A stretch of DNA of 64,000 nt, taken from Reticulitermes lucifugus (Eukaryota; Arthropoda; Insecta; Blattodea; Rhinotermitidae). Positions 9,841 to 22,284 of the stretch are shown piece after piece. A program made the position numbers and the translations under genes. Below the pieces are notes generated by a model. That model worked only from the letters and a program-made list of their open reading frames with translations. It was not told where the DNA came from and searched no databases. Every line of letters begins with the position of its first letter. Position 1 is the first letter of the stretch. The stretch lies in NCBI GenBank assembly GCA_026260175.1, contig JAKCWW010001176.1:1-64000 (forward strand), given 5' to 3'.

Positions 9841-12800
9841 CAAGTAGAAAACACAGACGAAAAATTGCGCGGCTAACCAACTGTGTGGTCCAGAGCAATT
9901 AAGTCAAGAACCAAGCCTCCTCTGTTGATAATGAAATGTATGACCATGCGCAACACACTGAAATTTCCCCACTTAACTCCACGGATTCTCTCTGCTCCCT
10001 TGTATGACGATAACGATCTAAATAAAAGCAGGTTATATGGAGAACAAAAAATCCCAAAAGTTTAATTTATCTTGTGCGAAAGGCCACAAATCAATCCCAC
10101 AGAAAGCGATCTCGAATGAATCAATGGATATCTCCACTGAATTCCACATCACCTTGCTGCTAACATACATTATAACACACGTAGTTCAAGTTAAAGCAGT
10201 TTATGCAGTGGCTACCAAAGACTTCAACCCACCGTTCAGTTGATCAGTAATCATTGGTACAGAAAGTATTAATGTCAGGTAACATGGAAATATATGAAAG
10301 GTAATAATAATATTGAACGCTTTGTCGCGTTACGTCTTTTTAAGTTTGAGTGCCTTAATAAATCTGATCTCAGAGAGTGCATACTCTCCTCTTTGCTCTA
10401 CAAATGGAAGTACTTGAATGAAGTTATACTTCCAATTAAAACTTACGAAATTCTTCAAATAACAGTGTTACACATTCCTTCCTAATAACCAAATAAAATG
10501 TCTCAACAAATTATCTGCAATAAACAGACTTCCGGATTTTCAGAACTTCCGAATATAGAGGAGCCAGCTTAAACCACAAAGCAGTTAAAGGATATACAAA
10601 TATGCGGAATTCATGCCGAAGCCTAATTACTTTCTTCGACAAAACAATATCGACTTTTCGAAACTAGCATCCATAACACAAAACGATTGTTAACATTGTC
10701 GCTATAGGGGCACATTTAGTTGCAAAACTATCGCCGTGTGCGGAAAAGGCAACAACATAACCCTTCGTTCAGAGATAGCTCTAGGCCTGCTTTAAAACAA
10801 GAATACTAAATGCCATGCCTTCGCATGCTGTCCTCACAGAGACGTAAGAGAAAACAATGGTTCCTATGGTGGAACAGAGACGCGCTGCTCGTGTGCTGTT
10901 TCATTTCGGTCGAAATTACTTGAAAATTCAATGACTTTTGGCGAGAATCTTAACTGAATACTCTACAGTTGTACACAAAAAACAAGAGGCTGGAAAGATT
11001 CGAGTAAAAGGGGATGGGCGTTAGAAAATAAAATTCAAGAGAAATGAATGGGCAAATTCAAATATTTCACAAAACACTGTGCTTGATATTAATTTACTTT
11101 ACCACCAAAATTACATGCAGGGGATTTTTTTTGCCAACTAACCTCAAAATAAAATTTCATATCGCGGTATTAATTTATTTACTATGTATTACGAAAGGAA
11201 CACTGCTTTCCTGCTGCAGTATATAGGGTAAACATGTCCAGTTTCGTGACAAAGGCCATTTTATTTCCAGGTATGACACTCTAAATTCGCTCCTTGATGT
11301 GGACATCTGTGGAGATCTGTTACAATCACCTGCAGGACGCAAGCACAATTTCGTGCAAAATTCCGGATGAAGTAAGTTTACCCCACGTCCGACTGTTCTC
11401 TTACCGGTTGCACCACACACTATTCAATTCCCATTCAGTACCTACATTATCATAACGTCATTGGTTTTCTAAAACCTGGCGATTAAAACATTATAGCGCT
11501 AAAATGAAGAAAGAATTCACCATTCCATCCGAATGCCGAAGAGAATCTGGTCAGAGAGAAGCTAAACAAAACCTGAAAACAGAAGGCATGATACTTAAAA
11601 TTATAAGCAATGAAATGACTCCATAATACACGCACTGTCTGGGCTTCGTTCTTTTATTATAATAACAGAAAACCGTAATTTCAGTGACAAAACAAAGCTT
11701 TAATATGTACAGAAACTTTCTAACTTCAAACCAGCGTTAGTAAGTTGCAAATTTTTAGTTGGAAAGGTCAGAAGTATTATTGTGGCTTTAATCGTAGCAG
11801 CCGGTTTAAATAACAATGCTGGGTTTAGTCCGTATGTAAATTTTAAAACTTTTACTTTCGTGCTATTCACAAACAAGCACATGCGAATAAGAGTTTCAAC
11901 ACAAAAGCACACGAATCTCGTACACTAAAGGGATCAAATCACGCTATATTACAAAACAGCCCATACTGTTTCAAAATACTCTGTTCCCGATGCGATAAAA
12001 CATTTTACTGATCACGGATGACTAAGTTTCATAAACTTACTTTACATCATAAACGATGAGGCCAAAACTACGCGTGGAGCTTCACATTACACAGAATTTC
12101 GTTTAACGGATGAATGATTTTCAACATTAATTCTGTACGTAAGTACTCACAGAGCGGTGGAGTTACAGGAAAGGGCAGTAATAGTTCGACTGGATGCTTA
12201 GACAATTTGCACGATCTCTGCTGGCATTTCCGTTCCATTAATGTCAGCTATAAAGCAGATGTTATCTCCCACGGATCAACAACATTACAGTTCTGATCAA
12301 TAACAATAATGACATTCCCTAAAATACAAGCAGATTCAATAAGAATGTAACGATAACTTAATCTTAGTGTAAATGTCCATAGTTCTGCGAAGAGGTATCA
12401 CAAAGTAAGAGAAGAATGTAAACTCTGTCTTTAAAACGATAAGTTTTCACATTCAGAAGCAATTTTAGCAGTAGCCACAAGTTATGAAATTTGGCACACA
12501 GTGGTTCAGGATTCTTCGTATCTGTTGACTTCCTTTTACAGTTATTCACTTGTACATTTATTAATATAAGTTTTTCTAAAACATATTTCGAACAATGGTT
12601 GTTTAAGAAAATGTGTAAGATAATTTTTCTCAATTGTTTCTTGTTTTGTACTGACTGAGAAGTTTCTTTATAAGCTGGTCACCAATCCATAACCATTTTC
12701 ACTCAACATCGCGGTAGATTAATAGCACTGCTGCTTCGTGCCTGAGGGTTCGAGTGTTCCATTTCCATTAATGGCTCTCTTGATTTTTTTTAGTCTCGCC

Positions 12801-13880
12801 TGACAAACGACAAGATAGTCCTTCAGACTGTACCTTTACTGAATCCTTCCCAGCACTTTCCAATTCAGTATTCACTACCTCTGGTACCAGTCGATGCGAC
12901 ACAATCTGTGATACTGAAAGCGCCCCTACGTAAATTATTTATTAATAAATAAACATAAATTAACAATTTTACGCATGGTTATTCCGGAGTACGGGACCAG
13001 TTCTCTGTCGTTGACAGTATACGATTTAAATACCCATAAATCAATATAGTATGAATAACGATGCACAACCACACGCTTAAATAAACGATACTACGCGAAT
13101 CATAACAAGTCTGTAATTAGATCCATAAAAGCATACGACTTATGAGCACGAAGTCTCATATAAAATTACCATAATATTTACATTGTGAGTGGATTCCAAG
13201 CTATCGTGAGTTTACTGCCTCATATGCATACTGATGCCACTACAGTGAGCAGATACTAGGTGGGGTCTTGCTTTTAAAAGCAAAATCTCGCCATTCTCTT
13301 GGAAAGAGAACAGAAGGACGGGGTGCAACTCTCTTTAATGACCTCACTTCTCCTTCCTCGTGCGATCTCATTATCACAACTTAGCACCTTCATTTATATA
13401 CAGCCTCTCAGCACCGCGCTGCCGATTAGCGCTCCACAAGCAAACCATACGAGATATCATACAGCCTCTTTACTCAAAGCTTCTTGGTAGCGAAAGCGTA
13501 GGAATTCATTTCTTGGTATTACTGTACCATATACACTCACTGCACAACACTGTTACTCACTCACACCAATACTGGACCCGTGGCGCATAGTGCAGGTCCA
13601 GTCAATGGCACAGATTTTCTTAAACAGCCTGGCACCTACCCACTTGCCAACAAGTTGTCTAGCCCCATACAGTGAATTAGTTATCGTCACCAGAAATTTA
13701 TTTTCCATTACGGCCACTAATATCATGCAAAACGATTTCAGTCTTTAAAGCATAATATTAACTATAACTACCACCAGCTGTAACCATTGAGGACTTTTAA
13801 CAGTTGTAATTATTTAACTAAACAGCATAAACGGTTCGTCTTTGTAATGGAGACGCTGTGTGTTTACTGTGAGGTTAAGG
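9841..13880. other. Unassigned AT-rich sequence, about 4 kb
   Basis: The longest repeat-free stretch on the left side. The longest ORFs reach only 60-89 codons (for example 12364-12633 minus, 11175-11420 minus) and none has a recognisable motif. No tRNA, tandem array or inverted repeat of note was found by eye. It could be intronic or intergenic. Confidence 0.5.
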
Positions 13881-13884
13881 TAAA

Positions 13885-14100
13885 ATTTTCCCTGTCCACG
13901 ACATGAAGGCATATGGGGGAGTGTATGTACAGCTCCATGCCCTGGCCGCTTTACTGCACGGGGACAGAATCCGCGGTACCCACTGACTAGGGGGCAGTGT
14001 GGGCCGCAGTGCCGGTGTGGATATCGAACCACGATTCATTGGTTGTCCAGGCCTTAGTCTAGTCACTGTACTGACTATGCCATTCCGGGCTCCTGTACCG
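13885..14100 (-). mobile_element. SINE family B, minus strand
   Basis: On the minus strand the 5' head carries the tRNA-like box-B sequence TGGTTCGATATCC after a worn box A, and the body reads through the family phrases CCGGCACTGCGGCCC and GCGGCCAGGGC in the usual order. A second family B copy lies in the same orientation about 250 bases downstream. Confidence 0.75.
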
Positions 14101-14168
14101 TGAGACACTGACTGTATTTTTCACTGTATATTATGTTACCTTGGATGAAATTCGTGATTCAAAGTGCT

Positions 14169-14212
14169 CGTGTGTGTATGCGTGCGTGCGTGCGCGCGCG
14201 CGCGTGTGTGTT
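14169..14212. repeat. GT / GC alternating microsatellite
   Basis: TGTGTGTATG, then repeated CGTG, a CGCG run and finally GTGTGTGT. A pure alternating purine-pyrimidine tract with Z-DNA potential, sitting between two SINE B copies. Confidence 0.9.
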
Positions 14213-14344
14213 AGGTATTGTTTTAAATGGGCTACAGATCATTCAGGCCGCCCCGGTGACTTGATTTAAAAGCTAGAATTACGTGTATTTGCACAATAAA
14301 AATTCAGTTAGGTAAACGTAAAGGTTTCCAGTACATGTAATGAA

Positions 14345-14557
14345 GGCGAGTGGGTAACGTCACGTTCCGGCCGTTTTGCCACCGGGGTAGAACCCCAGTA
14401 TACATTAAAATGAAGGCAGGGTGGGCCTCAGGGCCGGTCTGGATGTATGTGTGTGTGGACATGAGAAAATATTCTCCCACCAGGATTCGAGCAACGGGCT
14501 GGACGGACCGTCCAGCCCGTTGCCTAGTCTGTATACCGACTACGCTACCCGGGCACC
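14345..14557 (-). mobile_element. SINE family B, minus strand, with a perfect hairpin in its head
   Basis: Minus-strand family B copy: tRNA-like head near 14520-14557, body with the GGCCGGAACG phrase at its far end. Its tRNA-like part contains a perfect GC-rich inverted repeat (14491-14523, 16-base arms, one-base centre; arm GCAACGGGCTGGACGG) that is not seen in the other copies. There the corresponding sequence is a single GGTCCAGC-type block. The box B region is therefore partly replaced by a snap-back duplication. Confidence 0.75.
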
Positions 14558-15555
14558 CAACTGAGTTACATAGAACAAGACATAAACAAAATGAACTTAA
14601 TATGAGGATAAGAATTTTGTATTTTATACATCAAAATTATAGGCACAGAATTTTTACATTGTTATTGGGCACAAAAAAGCACAGACACGACTGCCATAAA
14701 CAAACAGCAAATTAAAGTGAGAAATCTAATTTTTTTGAGACACAGCCAAATTTCTTTTTTTCAATTTATTGTTCAGAACCCATTGACTAGTCACAGCAAA
14801 ATATCATTGAAACGAACTTTCCAATTAAACATTTCGCATAATTTATTGCCTAACAAACATTCTGCCTCATTGTAAAAACAATACTTGAATTGTGAAGTAA
14901 GTTTGCAATATGCAGAAAAAACTTTACTATTTAATTTTAAATTGCTTCGAAGATTTAAAGAGAAAAGCTATTATTGAACTTTGACTTCATAAATAAGACG
15001 CCCGTTAAATGAACTGTAAAGAAATCTTGTTTACCTCAGAGAATGGTCTATATATTAAAAAAGCTTTATTCCACTTCGAAGAAAAAAGAAAAAAAATGCG
15101 GTTAATCTGGAGACAACATCACAAAGGCACTTACCTCTTGCGAAATAAACTAATGGTGCGCTAGTGATGTACAGGCCGTGCTGCTCCATCTGCAGTTACA
15201 TAAAACAGTGAAACAAGCTCAAACAATCTCACTTTTCCCTCCCCTTAAAACCACAAATCGAAACCAATGGTAGAAGACAGAGCGATCTGGGGTGCAGTAC
15301 ATGAAGGAAATTCAGTTAGATAAAAACACTGCAGTTTGGTAGGCTTCCTGATGTAACCATGAACATTGTAATGTGGGCTTCTGGTCTGTAATGACCGTGA
15401 TTCCACCAACTGCAATGCTGATAGCAGTAAGTCACGTAAGTACTTAACGAATATGCTGCAAATTATTACGTTCCGTTGTACCTGAATACATTTCCCAAAC
15501 CAAATCTTCTCCTTCTCCTTCATATCTTAATATTTCATAATGACTCACTGTTAAT

Positions 15556-15655
15556 GTTGATCCTGGTTTGGGATGTCTTCACCTTGTTTCAGTGGGCTGT
15601 GTCGTCGACTTTACCGGAGAACTTGCTGCCTACGTCTTCAGGGTCGAAGTGGGCA
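15556..15655 (+). repeat. Single G-family unit
   Basis: GGTTTGGGATGTCTTCACC is a variant of the terminal phrase, followed about 40 bases on by TTTACCGGAGAACTTGCTGC and CTACGTCTTCAGGGTCG, which is the core of family G. No inverted partner is present next to it. The short ORFs crossing it (15476-15691, 15573-15770) are not supported as genes. Confidence 0.65.
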
Positions 15656-15907
15656 GCGACCAACCAACCAACCAAACAAAACGCTAACTAAAGCATGTCT
15701 ACTGTACGTAACAAAGCTAAAGGTGGAAGGGTCCCTGTGTCCACAAAATAATGAGGACAAATGCCTGTAACACGAAGCGTGTAAGGCCTACATGCGTTGC
15801 TAAGGTAATAGTGAACAGCGTGCCCTTGCTAAATCACGCAAAGGAAAAGGTGCAATATGCAAAAAACTAAAGCGGTACCTCAGCACGTCATCGAGGCATA
15901 TTGAGAA

Positions 15908-16130
15908 GCAGAGGTATAGACCCTCTCATTCTTAATGCCGGCACTAAATGTAGGTCAGCAGTCAGCTTCAGGTCCCAGCCGCTTTAGTCCCCGTGAAAGA
16001 GCCCCCGTTACCCATGGAGTAGAAGGCTGGGTGGGATCCAAAGTCGGTCTGGACGCTTCGAAGAATATAAAAAATATCTTGCCCACGCCGGATATCGAAA
16101 CAAGATTCCTCGGTTATCCAGCCAGGAGGA
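15908..16130 (-). mobile_element. SINE family B, minus strand
   Basis: Minus-strand copy: box-B-like sequence TTTCGATATCCGGCG, then GGATCCCACCCAGCC and GGGACTAAAGCGGC, ending in the family 3' phrase AATGAGAGGGTCTATACCTC. It faces away from the plus-strand copy starting 130 bases further right, making an inverted pair. Confidence 0.75.
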
Positions 16131-16262
16131 AAATTAAGTATTACGGAAACATAAATACGCAATCATACTCTGGGCTCTGTCTAGGAGATTAAAACGGACG
16201 GAATGTGTAGCTGACTACTCACTTCCATGTAATGCTGAGATAAAGTATAATGTAGTTACACT

Positions 16263-16500
16263 CGGGATAGTAGAGCTGGTATGGTGACTAGGATACGGAC
16301 TGGACAACCGGGTAACCTTGGTACAACATTCGGCATAAGCAAAAATACTCTCTTCTTTAAAGGGCCCCGACTGAAGCTGGGGCCCATCCAGCCACCTACT
16401 CAATGGATAACGGGGCTCTTTCTCCAGGGCTAAAGCGGCCAGGGCGTGAAGCTGACCAACTCCATCTACAGCCGAGGTTAAGAATCCACCCCAACTTATT
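16263..16500 (+). mobile_element. SINE family B, plus strand
   Basis: Starts with a tRNA-like head (GGGATAGTAGAGCTGGTATGG region). The body holds CAATGGATAACGGGGC, GCTAAAGCGGCCAGGGCG and TGAAGCTGACCAACTCC and ends CCGAGGTTAAGAATCC, the standard 3' phrase. With the preceding minus-strand copy it forms an inverted pair that could fold if transcribed through. Confidence 0.75.
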
Positions 16501-17078
16501 TCTTCATGGAAAGCACAGGGACAACTCCACCTCCTATCCCTTCTCCCACAAACGTCTTCACAGAGGCACCTTTTTTGTAAAATTCAAACTAACCAAAGAC
16601 ATTATAAACTAAGGTTAATTTTTCAGGATTCAATTCACCTCAGACTTGGAATCTTTTTCATTACATTTTCACACGATGGACCGCCATAAAGAATTGCGCA
16701 GATATGCACAATTACATTTATGTAAATGAGCAGCTATCTTCATTATGACGTAAGCAGTACGGTGATACATAATATGGCTTCCAGAATAACGGTGACACAT
16801 TATGTACATTTTAAATCCCTCTACACATTCCACAAAAACAGATTCCTCACACACCCCCCCCCCTCCAAAATGGGATCTCATCCCGAGATAGGATGTTTAT
16901 TAACCCCGCTCATCCTGTTGCAACAGTAATTCCCTTTTAGGTGTGATTCTCGTGCGCAGACAGTCCTACCCGCGACTCGACGTATAAACTGCCATTGTGG
17001 CATTACTAGACCACAGGGGTCACCACAGCTCTCTCACTCTTACTCTGCACAGCCTCAAACTTCATAAACCTAGTACTT

Positions 17079-17275
17079 GAGATCTTCGCTCTTCTGGGAT
17101 GTTACGCAGCGTAGATTGCTCGTTAGTTACCGATGTTTCGGAACAACCTATCAGTCACATCTCCCAAGGGTGAAGCAGTCCGACCCTTGGAGATGCGACT
17201 GATAGGTTGTCCCGAAACGTTGGTAACGTAACTACCAATCTACGCTTCTTAACATCCCAGACGAGTGAAGATCTC
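17079..17275. mobile_element. G-family foldback element, best-preserved copy
   Basis: A 197-bp foldback in which the left arm (GAGATCTTCGCTCTTCTGGG, ATGTTACGCAGCGTAGATTG, then CGATGTTTCGGAACAACC and TATCAGTCACATCTCCCAAG) is repeated almost base for base in the right arm as its reverse complement. The arms are about 90 bases and the spacer (GGTGAAGCAGTCCGACC region) is minimal. Nothing is coded. A transcript would form one long hairpin. It defines the family: terminal phrase CTTCTGGGATGTTACG, core ACGTTTCGG plus AACCT. Confidence 0.88.
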
Positions 17276-19125
17276 ATTTACACAGCGGCAGAAACCTGAA
17301 ATCAAACGTAGTAGGCTACTTGTTACTCTTTGCATAAAGACGTTAATATTGTTTGAAGGACGGGATATTCATTCATGAACAACCATGAAAATTAGTGTTT
17401 TACAGGCAATAAGAGATCATACATACCTTATTTTTTGCTGGATGGATTTCAATGTTCGTTTATATTGATTCTAACGTGTTTCGTGTACGGAAAACCATAT
17501 CGCTGATTGTGAACAGAGTTCTTACTTATGTGATCCCATTATAATTCACGCTTTTACAGGGTAATTTTTAACTGCAAAAGATCCCCAAGTAATATGTCAC
17601 CCAGCGAACAGGTGGCACAATGATCCCACCCACATATCCTTGGACCTGCTATGCTTCACTGTCCAGTGTACTTCCGTATACTCCCCTCCATTCGTCTAGG
17701 GACTAGTTCGTACGAATGGTATCATAGTAGCCGACAAGAATTTGCGAGCTTGACATTGGCGTGGTTGTAGGGGAGCCGAAAGGCGCGAGAGGAGATAACT
17801 GTCGGTTATTAACAGACCTATAGGTGTAAGTCGAACGCCCTGATTAGTACATGAATTTAAACGATAACGTAACTGGCCAGACGTTTTCAGATGAGGCACT
17901 AGGCCTGCTTACCTTATCTGACACGGCAGGTAGTGGCGGTCAAGCATGCAGATTCGGTCCGACTGCGACTGTGATAGCCTTTACTAGCTGCCTTACTTCG
18001 TCTGGATGACATACGCCCGAAGGACTAGAGGGGAATAAAACAATATGCAGAAAGGGGAAATATACACTGCCGGCATCCCCATCATCCATGGCGACGTCTT
18101 TCCGGGGCGTCGGTATAGAGCTCTCAATATCGTCAACAGGCTTGAAGAAGCCGTTTTTCAAATATGCACAGTAAACAACTGTGCCGCTACTACGTTGCCA
18201 CAAAAACTAATACGCAAATAACCGTTCCATGCCTTCCCAAAAATTCAAGATTTCAGCGTATTATTTACGTGATATTTTGGTACGACGGGTTCGACAGATG
18301 TTTACCGTCGACTGGACTATTTCAGTGCGGAATTCTGTACTTAACACTAGTGTTGGATGAATGTATTTTATCACCCCTGCGACAGGAGACAACGAAAAAG
18401 GGGTCGCAGAGGTTCATTAACGTTCTCGGGATTTACTCTAGCCAGAGAGAGAGAAAGAGAGAGAGACAGGCGCCAGACAGTGCTCCTACAGGCCGGTGTA
18501 TCGTATGTCATTCACACACCAGAACCCAACACGTCAACTCCATTTCCTAACACAACCTAGGCTGACGCCAATCATTCTACCAACTGCTCCAAGAAGCACT
18601 GCAAATTTCTCCACTTCTTCACCTGGGTACATATTGCATATGCGTACCGCCATAACGTAACAGCGGAAGAGAGTAACGACTGTGCAGCTGTGTACGTCTT
18701 CAGTCAGCGACACGCTTGATCTACACTACTGGACAGAACGTTATTTTACGCTGGTGGCCCGTTCTTTATAAAGAGCTGTCTGTCGTACACACCTGAAACT
18801 CGCAACAGCATAATGTGTGTTAAGTGTGGAGAGTGGTACTATTATTCGCTCTACTTCGGTTCGAGGTGCGCTCGATTCACACTACCTCGCAACACGCCAG
18901 TCACACTTCGTCGTGTAACAAACCAACATTGCAGCAGAACTGACGTGTGTACCCGGCTTTACGCATTTACAACACTACAATGCTCTTTATTTCGCGGACA
19001 TCATTATGAACACCAAACTCAAAAGCAATTTTCTATTAGTACAATTACATAACTCGGTTCATCAGTCTCTCTGGTGAAGCTAACAGGCCCTCAGACAGTC
19101 AAGAAATATTGTCTTCTATAAGATC
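17276..19125. other. Unassigned sequence with weak coding candidates
   Basis: Base composition is less AT-rich than the surroundings. A minus-strand ORF at 17940-18203 (87 codons, includes D-D-I-E-S and M-D-D-G-D-A-G) is followed, on that strand, by GATAAGGTAAGC, a splice-donor-like string, but only after a stop. ORFs at 18164-18550 and 18357-18560 overlap a GA-rich tract (18445-18466) and are unlikely to be real. A TTTATAAAG string at about 18767-18775 precedes a 79-codon ORF (18813-19052), but no initiator sequence supports a promoter. I do not call any of these a gene. Confidence 0.35.
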
Positions 19126-19130
19126 CAAAG

Positions 19131-19365
19131 GCCGATCCCAGTGACCGCGCAGTCTAAGGTTTGGGTTTGCGGCCGCTCGCTTGTTGGGATTGTGGGTTCG
19201 AATCCCGCCGGGGGCATGGATGTCTGTCTCTTGTGAATGTTGTGTACTCAGGTAGTGGTCCCTGCGATGGGCCGACCCCTCGTCCAGAGGAGTCCTACCG
19301 AGTGTGGTGTGCCATTGAGTGTGAACAAGCGCAACAATAACCCTCTACACCTACATTGAGTACGC
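19131..19365 (+). mobile_element. SINE family C (tRNA-derived)
   Basis: The head GGCCGATCCCAGTGACCGCG, followed by CAGTCTAAGG (box A) and GGGTTCGAATCCCG (box B), gives a clear tRNA-like pol III promoter. The body CATGGATGTCTGTCTCTTGT and GTCCAGAGGAGTCCTACCGA is shared with the copies at 31.0 and 31.9 kb. No coding capacity. Confidence 0.88.
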
Positions 19366-20435
19366 AGAAAAGGTAAAACTAAAAAATATACACAAAAGTG
19401 CGTCACACTGTTCGTTAGTCTAGTACTGTCATTACATGCAACTGACTCCCCCAGTATGTTGACTGCAACTGCAACTGCAACCTACCCGGCTATATCTGAA
19501 AGAATCTTTAACATTGAGTGAACAACTGGAATGTAATTAATGCAGCAATGGGAAAGATAACTATGGTGTCACCAGACCAGACTTGCACTGCTACGGATAC
19601 TGTAGCTTAATAATCAAAAACTGGGACACTTATTAACATTTGTGTAGCGGGTGACGGTGGAGGGTTACAAGACAAAATTTAACCCATTATGCAACAAAAG
19701 AGCAAAGTAATTAACTCACAATAACACAAGGAGAAACACAGATAATAATTATGACACAGATATGAAATAATAATAATAACAATAATAATCTCTTTTCGTA
19801 TCCGATCCTCATCCTTCGCAGTCTCAGTCCACACTCTATAAACACTAATCTACATATCTTCCTCTCCCTCTCCTATTCTTTCCTGTCAGTGGTAAGTTGA
19901 TGGCTATCCTACTCCTACAGACATTTCCTCCCACTGCAGAAAAGTCAAAATATTTTTATGCATTGTCAGAAATGTCTTATTTTTATGACTTGGACAGAAA
20001 ATCGGAGACATTTGGCACAATCAACCGAATTTTGCGGGACATCGGGACAAAACACTTTAAAACCCCTAAACTCGGAACAGTCCTGGGTAACCGAAAGAAC
20101 TGCATCCCTACACACTGCTGAAGTGTGCAGTAATAACAAGACCTTGTTTTGAACTTAAATCCCCAGGGTTTCCAAATTACTTTTCTTGTACCTTAGGTCG
20201 TGTTATGAAATGTTCCACAGTTATGGAAAGCAGGAACTGGAAGACGGATTAATGAAACGAGTGCTCGTAAAATTTGGAGAGGAGTGCATACAAAAGTGTG
20301 ACGTTCCTGTGTTAATAGAGACAACACTTTTTTTAAGAGTCTTCACATATTTCTAAACATCCACTTAAAATCTTTAAATCAACGGCATTTTCCATGCAGA
20401 GCACACTGCCTTCATAAAACTACGAGTTGACTTAT

Positions 20436-20720
20436 GGCCGTCCATGGCTCAGGCGGTTAGTCGCCTGCCTCTTACTGCGGAGGCCCGGGTTAGATCCCGA
20501 ATCAGCTCATGTGGGATTTGTGGTGGACAAAGTGGCACTGGGACAGGTTTTTTCCCCCGAGTACTTCGGTTTTCCCCTGCCAATTTCATTCCACCGGTGC
20601 TCCATTACCAGTAAAAACGAATAAAACTAATCATCTTCATCACAGGGTTGCACAATAAGCCTCGAGGCTGCGGTGATTCCGTAGCTTCTGCTGCGGGGCC
20701 CTTCACCACCAAAAAAATAC
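20436..20720 (+). mobile_element. SINE family A (tRNA-derived), full length
   Basis: The head GGCCGTCCATGGCTCAGG (box A) and the box B region GGGTTAGATCCCG are tRNA-like. The body GTGGGATTTGTGGTGGAC, TTCATTCCACCGGTGCTCC and CAAGCC-type CCTCGAGGCTGCGG region ends at TTCACCACC plus seven A. Two head bases are missing compared with the copies at 59 and 63 kb, and box B carries one change. No protein is encoded; the ORF 20427-20624 is incidental. Confidence 0.9.
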
Positions 20721-21000
20721 ATCACCACAGAATGTATTCCTCTTTGTAAGGAGGGCGGCTTTTTAAAGAATTTTAAGAAGGGGTTTTCATTAATTTCAAT
20801 TAATCGCTCCTTATTTGTGAGGTCATCTAACGTTCCGGAATAGGCCTACTTTCTGAATGAAACCAATATGTTATAATTAACTGTTGGCACTAGAACAGAT
20901 TACGTGCGTAACAAGGACAGTTCTAACATGAAGTGAAAAGGTGAGATGTGTGGATAGTCTGAGTAATTCAATACAAGACAAAGACACGACAGGCAATGCA

Positions 21001-21215
21001 CGTATAACGTAATACTGAGGCGCGTTCGCGTAACCATTGTTGCCATGGAAAAGCAACAATTATTACATATTCTCAGTGTGTATTTGTAGCCTCAGTATCC
21101 AGCATGAAAAGCGCATGTGCCGTCTTCATGTAAAGTACCCCTTATTCTTGTCATATCTTAATGAAACAAGAATTTTCTCGACAGATTTTCGAAAATACTC
21201 AAATATCAAATATCA
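21001..21215 (+). repeat. Unnamed dispersed repeat E, copy 1
   Basis: Shares long near-identical runs with 44.08-44.33 kb: ACTGAGGCGCGTTCGCGTAA, CATGGAAAAGCAA, TTATTACATATTCT, CTTCATGTAAAGTACC, CTTATTCTTGTCA and TTTTCTCGACAGATTTT. The copy here lacks roughly 40 bases present in the other. No ORF, tRNA head or terminal repeat identifies its class. Confidence 0.8.
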
Positions 21216-21334
21216 TGAAAATCCGTCCAGTGGGAGCTGAGGTGTTCCATGCGAACGGACAGACGTGACGAAGCAAGCAGTCGCTCTACTCAATTTGCGA
21301 ACGCGCCTGAAAACGGCGAGACCAATAAAAGAAA

Positions 21335-21712
21335 CGTAAAGCTTCTCCGATACCCATACTACGTAGTATTCCGTAAATAGCAGGTTCCTTTTAGAATGAG
21401 ATAGACGAGGCATATGGGACGTATGGGGCCAAGGTGCATGCGGGAGTTTGGTGGGAAATCCTGAGGAAAAGAGGCCACTTCGAGGGCGTAGGAGAAGACG
21501 GGAAGATAATATTACAGTGGTTAGTCGTGGAAAAAATTGGGGCATGGAAGTTATTGATGTGGCTTACGATCAGGACAAGTGTTGGGCTCTCGTGCACGTG
21601 GTAATGACGTTCGTGTTCCATAAAATGCAGGGAATTTATTGTCTGAGGAACGACTGGCTTTTCAATAACAACTTCTCCATATAGTTAGTCAGTCAGTCAG
21701 TCAGTCAGTTAG
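21335..21712 (+). mobile_element. LINE 3' end fragment with GTCA tail
   Basis: Second clear relative of the 53-54.7 kb LINE. The conceptual protein, with frame changes, contains R-M-R, then GNPEEKRPLRGRRRRREDNI, a worn form of the V-G-K-P-E-G-K-R-P-L-G-R-P block, followed by the D-x-D-x-x-W-A-L-V phrase. AAAATGCAGGGAATTT begins the 3' UTR as in the other copies. It finishes with (GTCA) repeats at 21686-21710. The frame is interrupted and the 5' part is absent, so this is a dead 5'-truncated insertion. ORFs at 21213-21545 and 21391-21621 on the minus strand are antisense shadows. Confidence 0.8.
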
Positions 21713-22017
21713 TTACGAGCAGGGAAGTTAAGCGGTAACGCTCTATTACGGCTTGCATTGACAGATGCCCTGTTCTAACGTCGGTAGAGTACCGCGTACA
21801 AGGTCTTTCTCAAGTTTTCCCAGTCTCTGTTAATTAAGTCACGGCAGATTCCTTCAGAATCATTACCCACTTTCCATTAGTACCCCCTTGTCTCGAGCGT
21901 ATTCGATGCTATACACGTATAAACTCCGCAACGGAAAAGCACCTATTACAACAACCAAAAACTAAATAAACAGATAGGACCCACTCTATATCGGATAAAG
22001 AGGTCATGGCGGTGACT

Positions 22018-22120
22018 ATGAAGACTGGTGTTTCCTAGTATGTTACGCCGTGTAGTTTGGTACACGGGTACCACCGATTCGGAGGAACCTGCTGCCCCCA
22101 TCATCAGAGTACAATAATGA
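22018..22120 (+). repeat. Single G-family unit
   Basis: TGTTACGCCGTGTAGTTTGG is followed by GTACCACCGATTCGGAGG, AACCTGCTGCCCCC and ATCATCAGAG. This is one arm only, in plus orientation, with the consensus core order. Confidence 0.75.
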
Positions 22121-22284
22121 CCCTCTTCTAAACTGGCGGCAATTTACCCCGAAACTTTCGTACCTTATCCGAAACTGCTTGTTATCACATCATACAAGAT
22201 TTTACATTACGTAAGAACAACGTCCAAACTTCCTCCCTCCACTGAAAAAACAAATCGTTAAAGATAAAAAATACGTATTTTGTA

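Noticed and set aside
14491-14523. Intrinsic transcription terminator
   Set aside because: GC-rich hairpin without a following T run, in eukaryotic DNA, within a SINE.
18767-19052. TATA-like string upstream of a 79-codon ORF as promoter plus gene
   Set aside because: No initiator element, no domain, and TATA-like strings are expected by chance here.
20436-20510. tRNA gene (similarly at 39.8, 59.1, 63.3, 19.1 and 37.0 kb)
   Set aside because: The tRNA-like part is the head of a dispersed SINE with a long common body, and the cloverleaf stems are not maintained.
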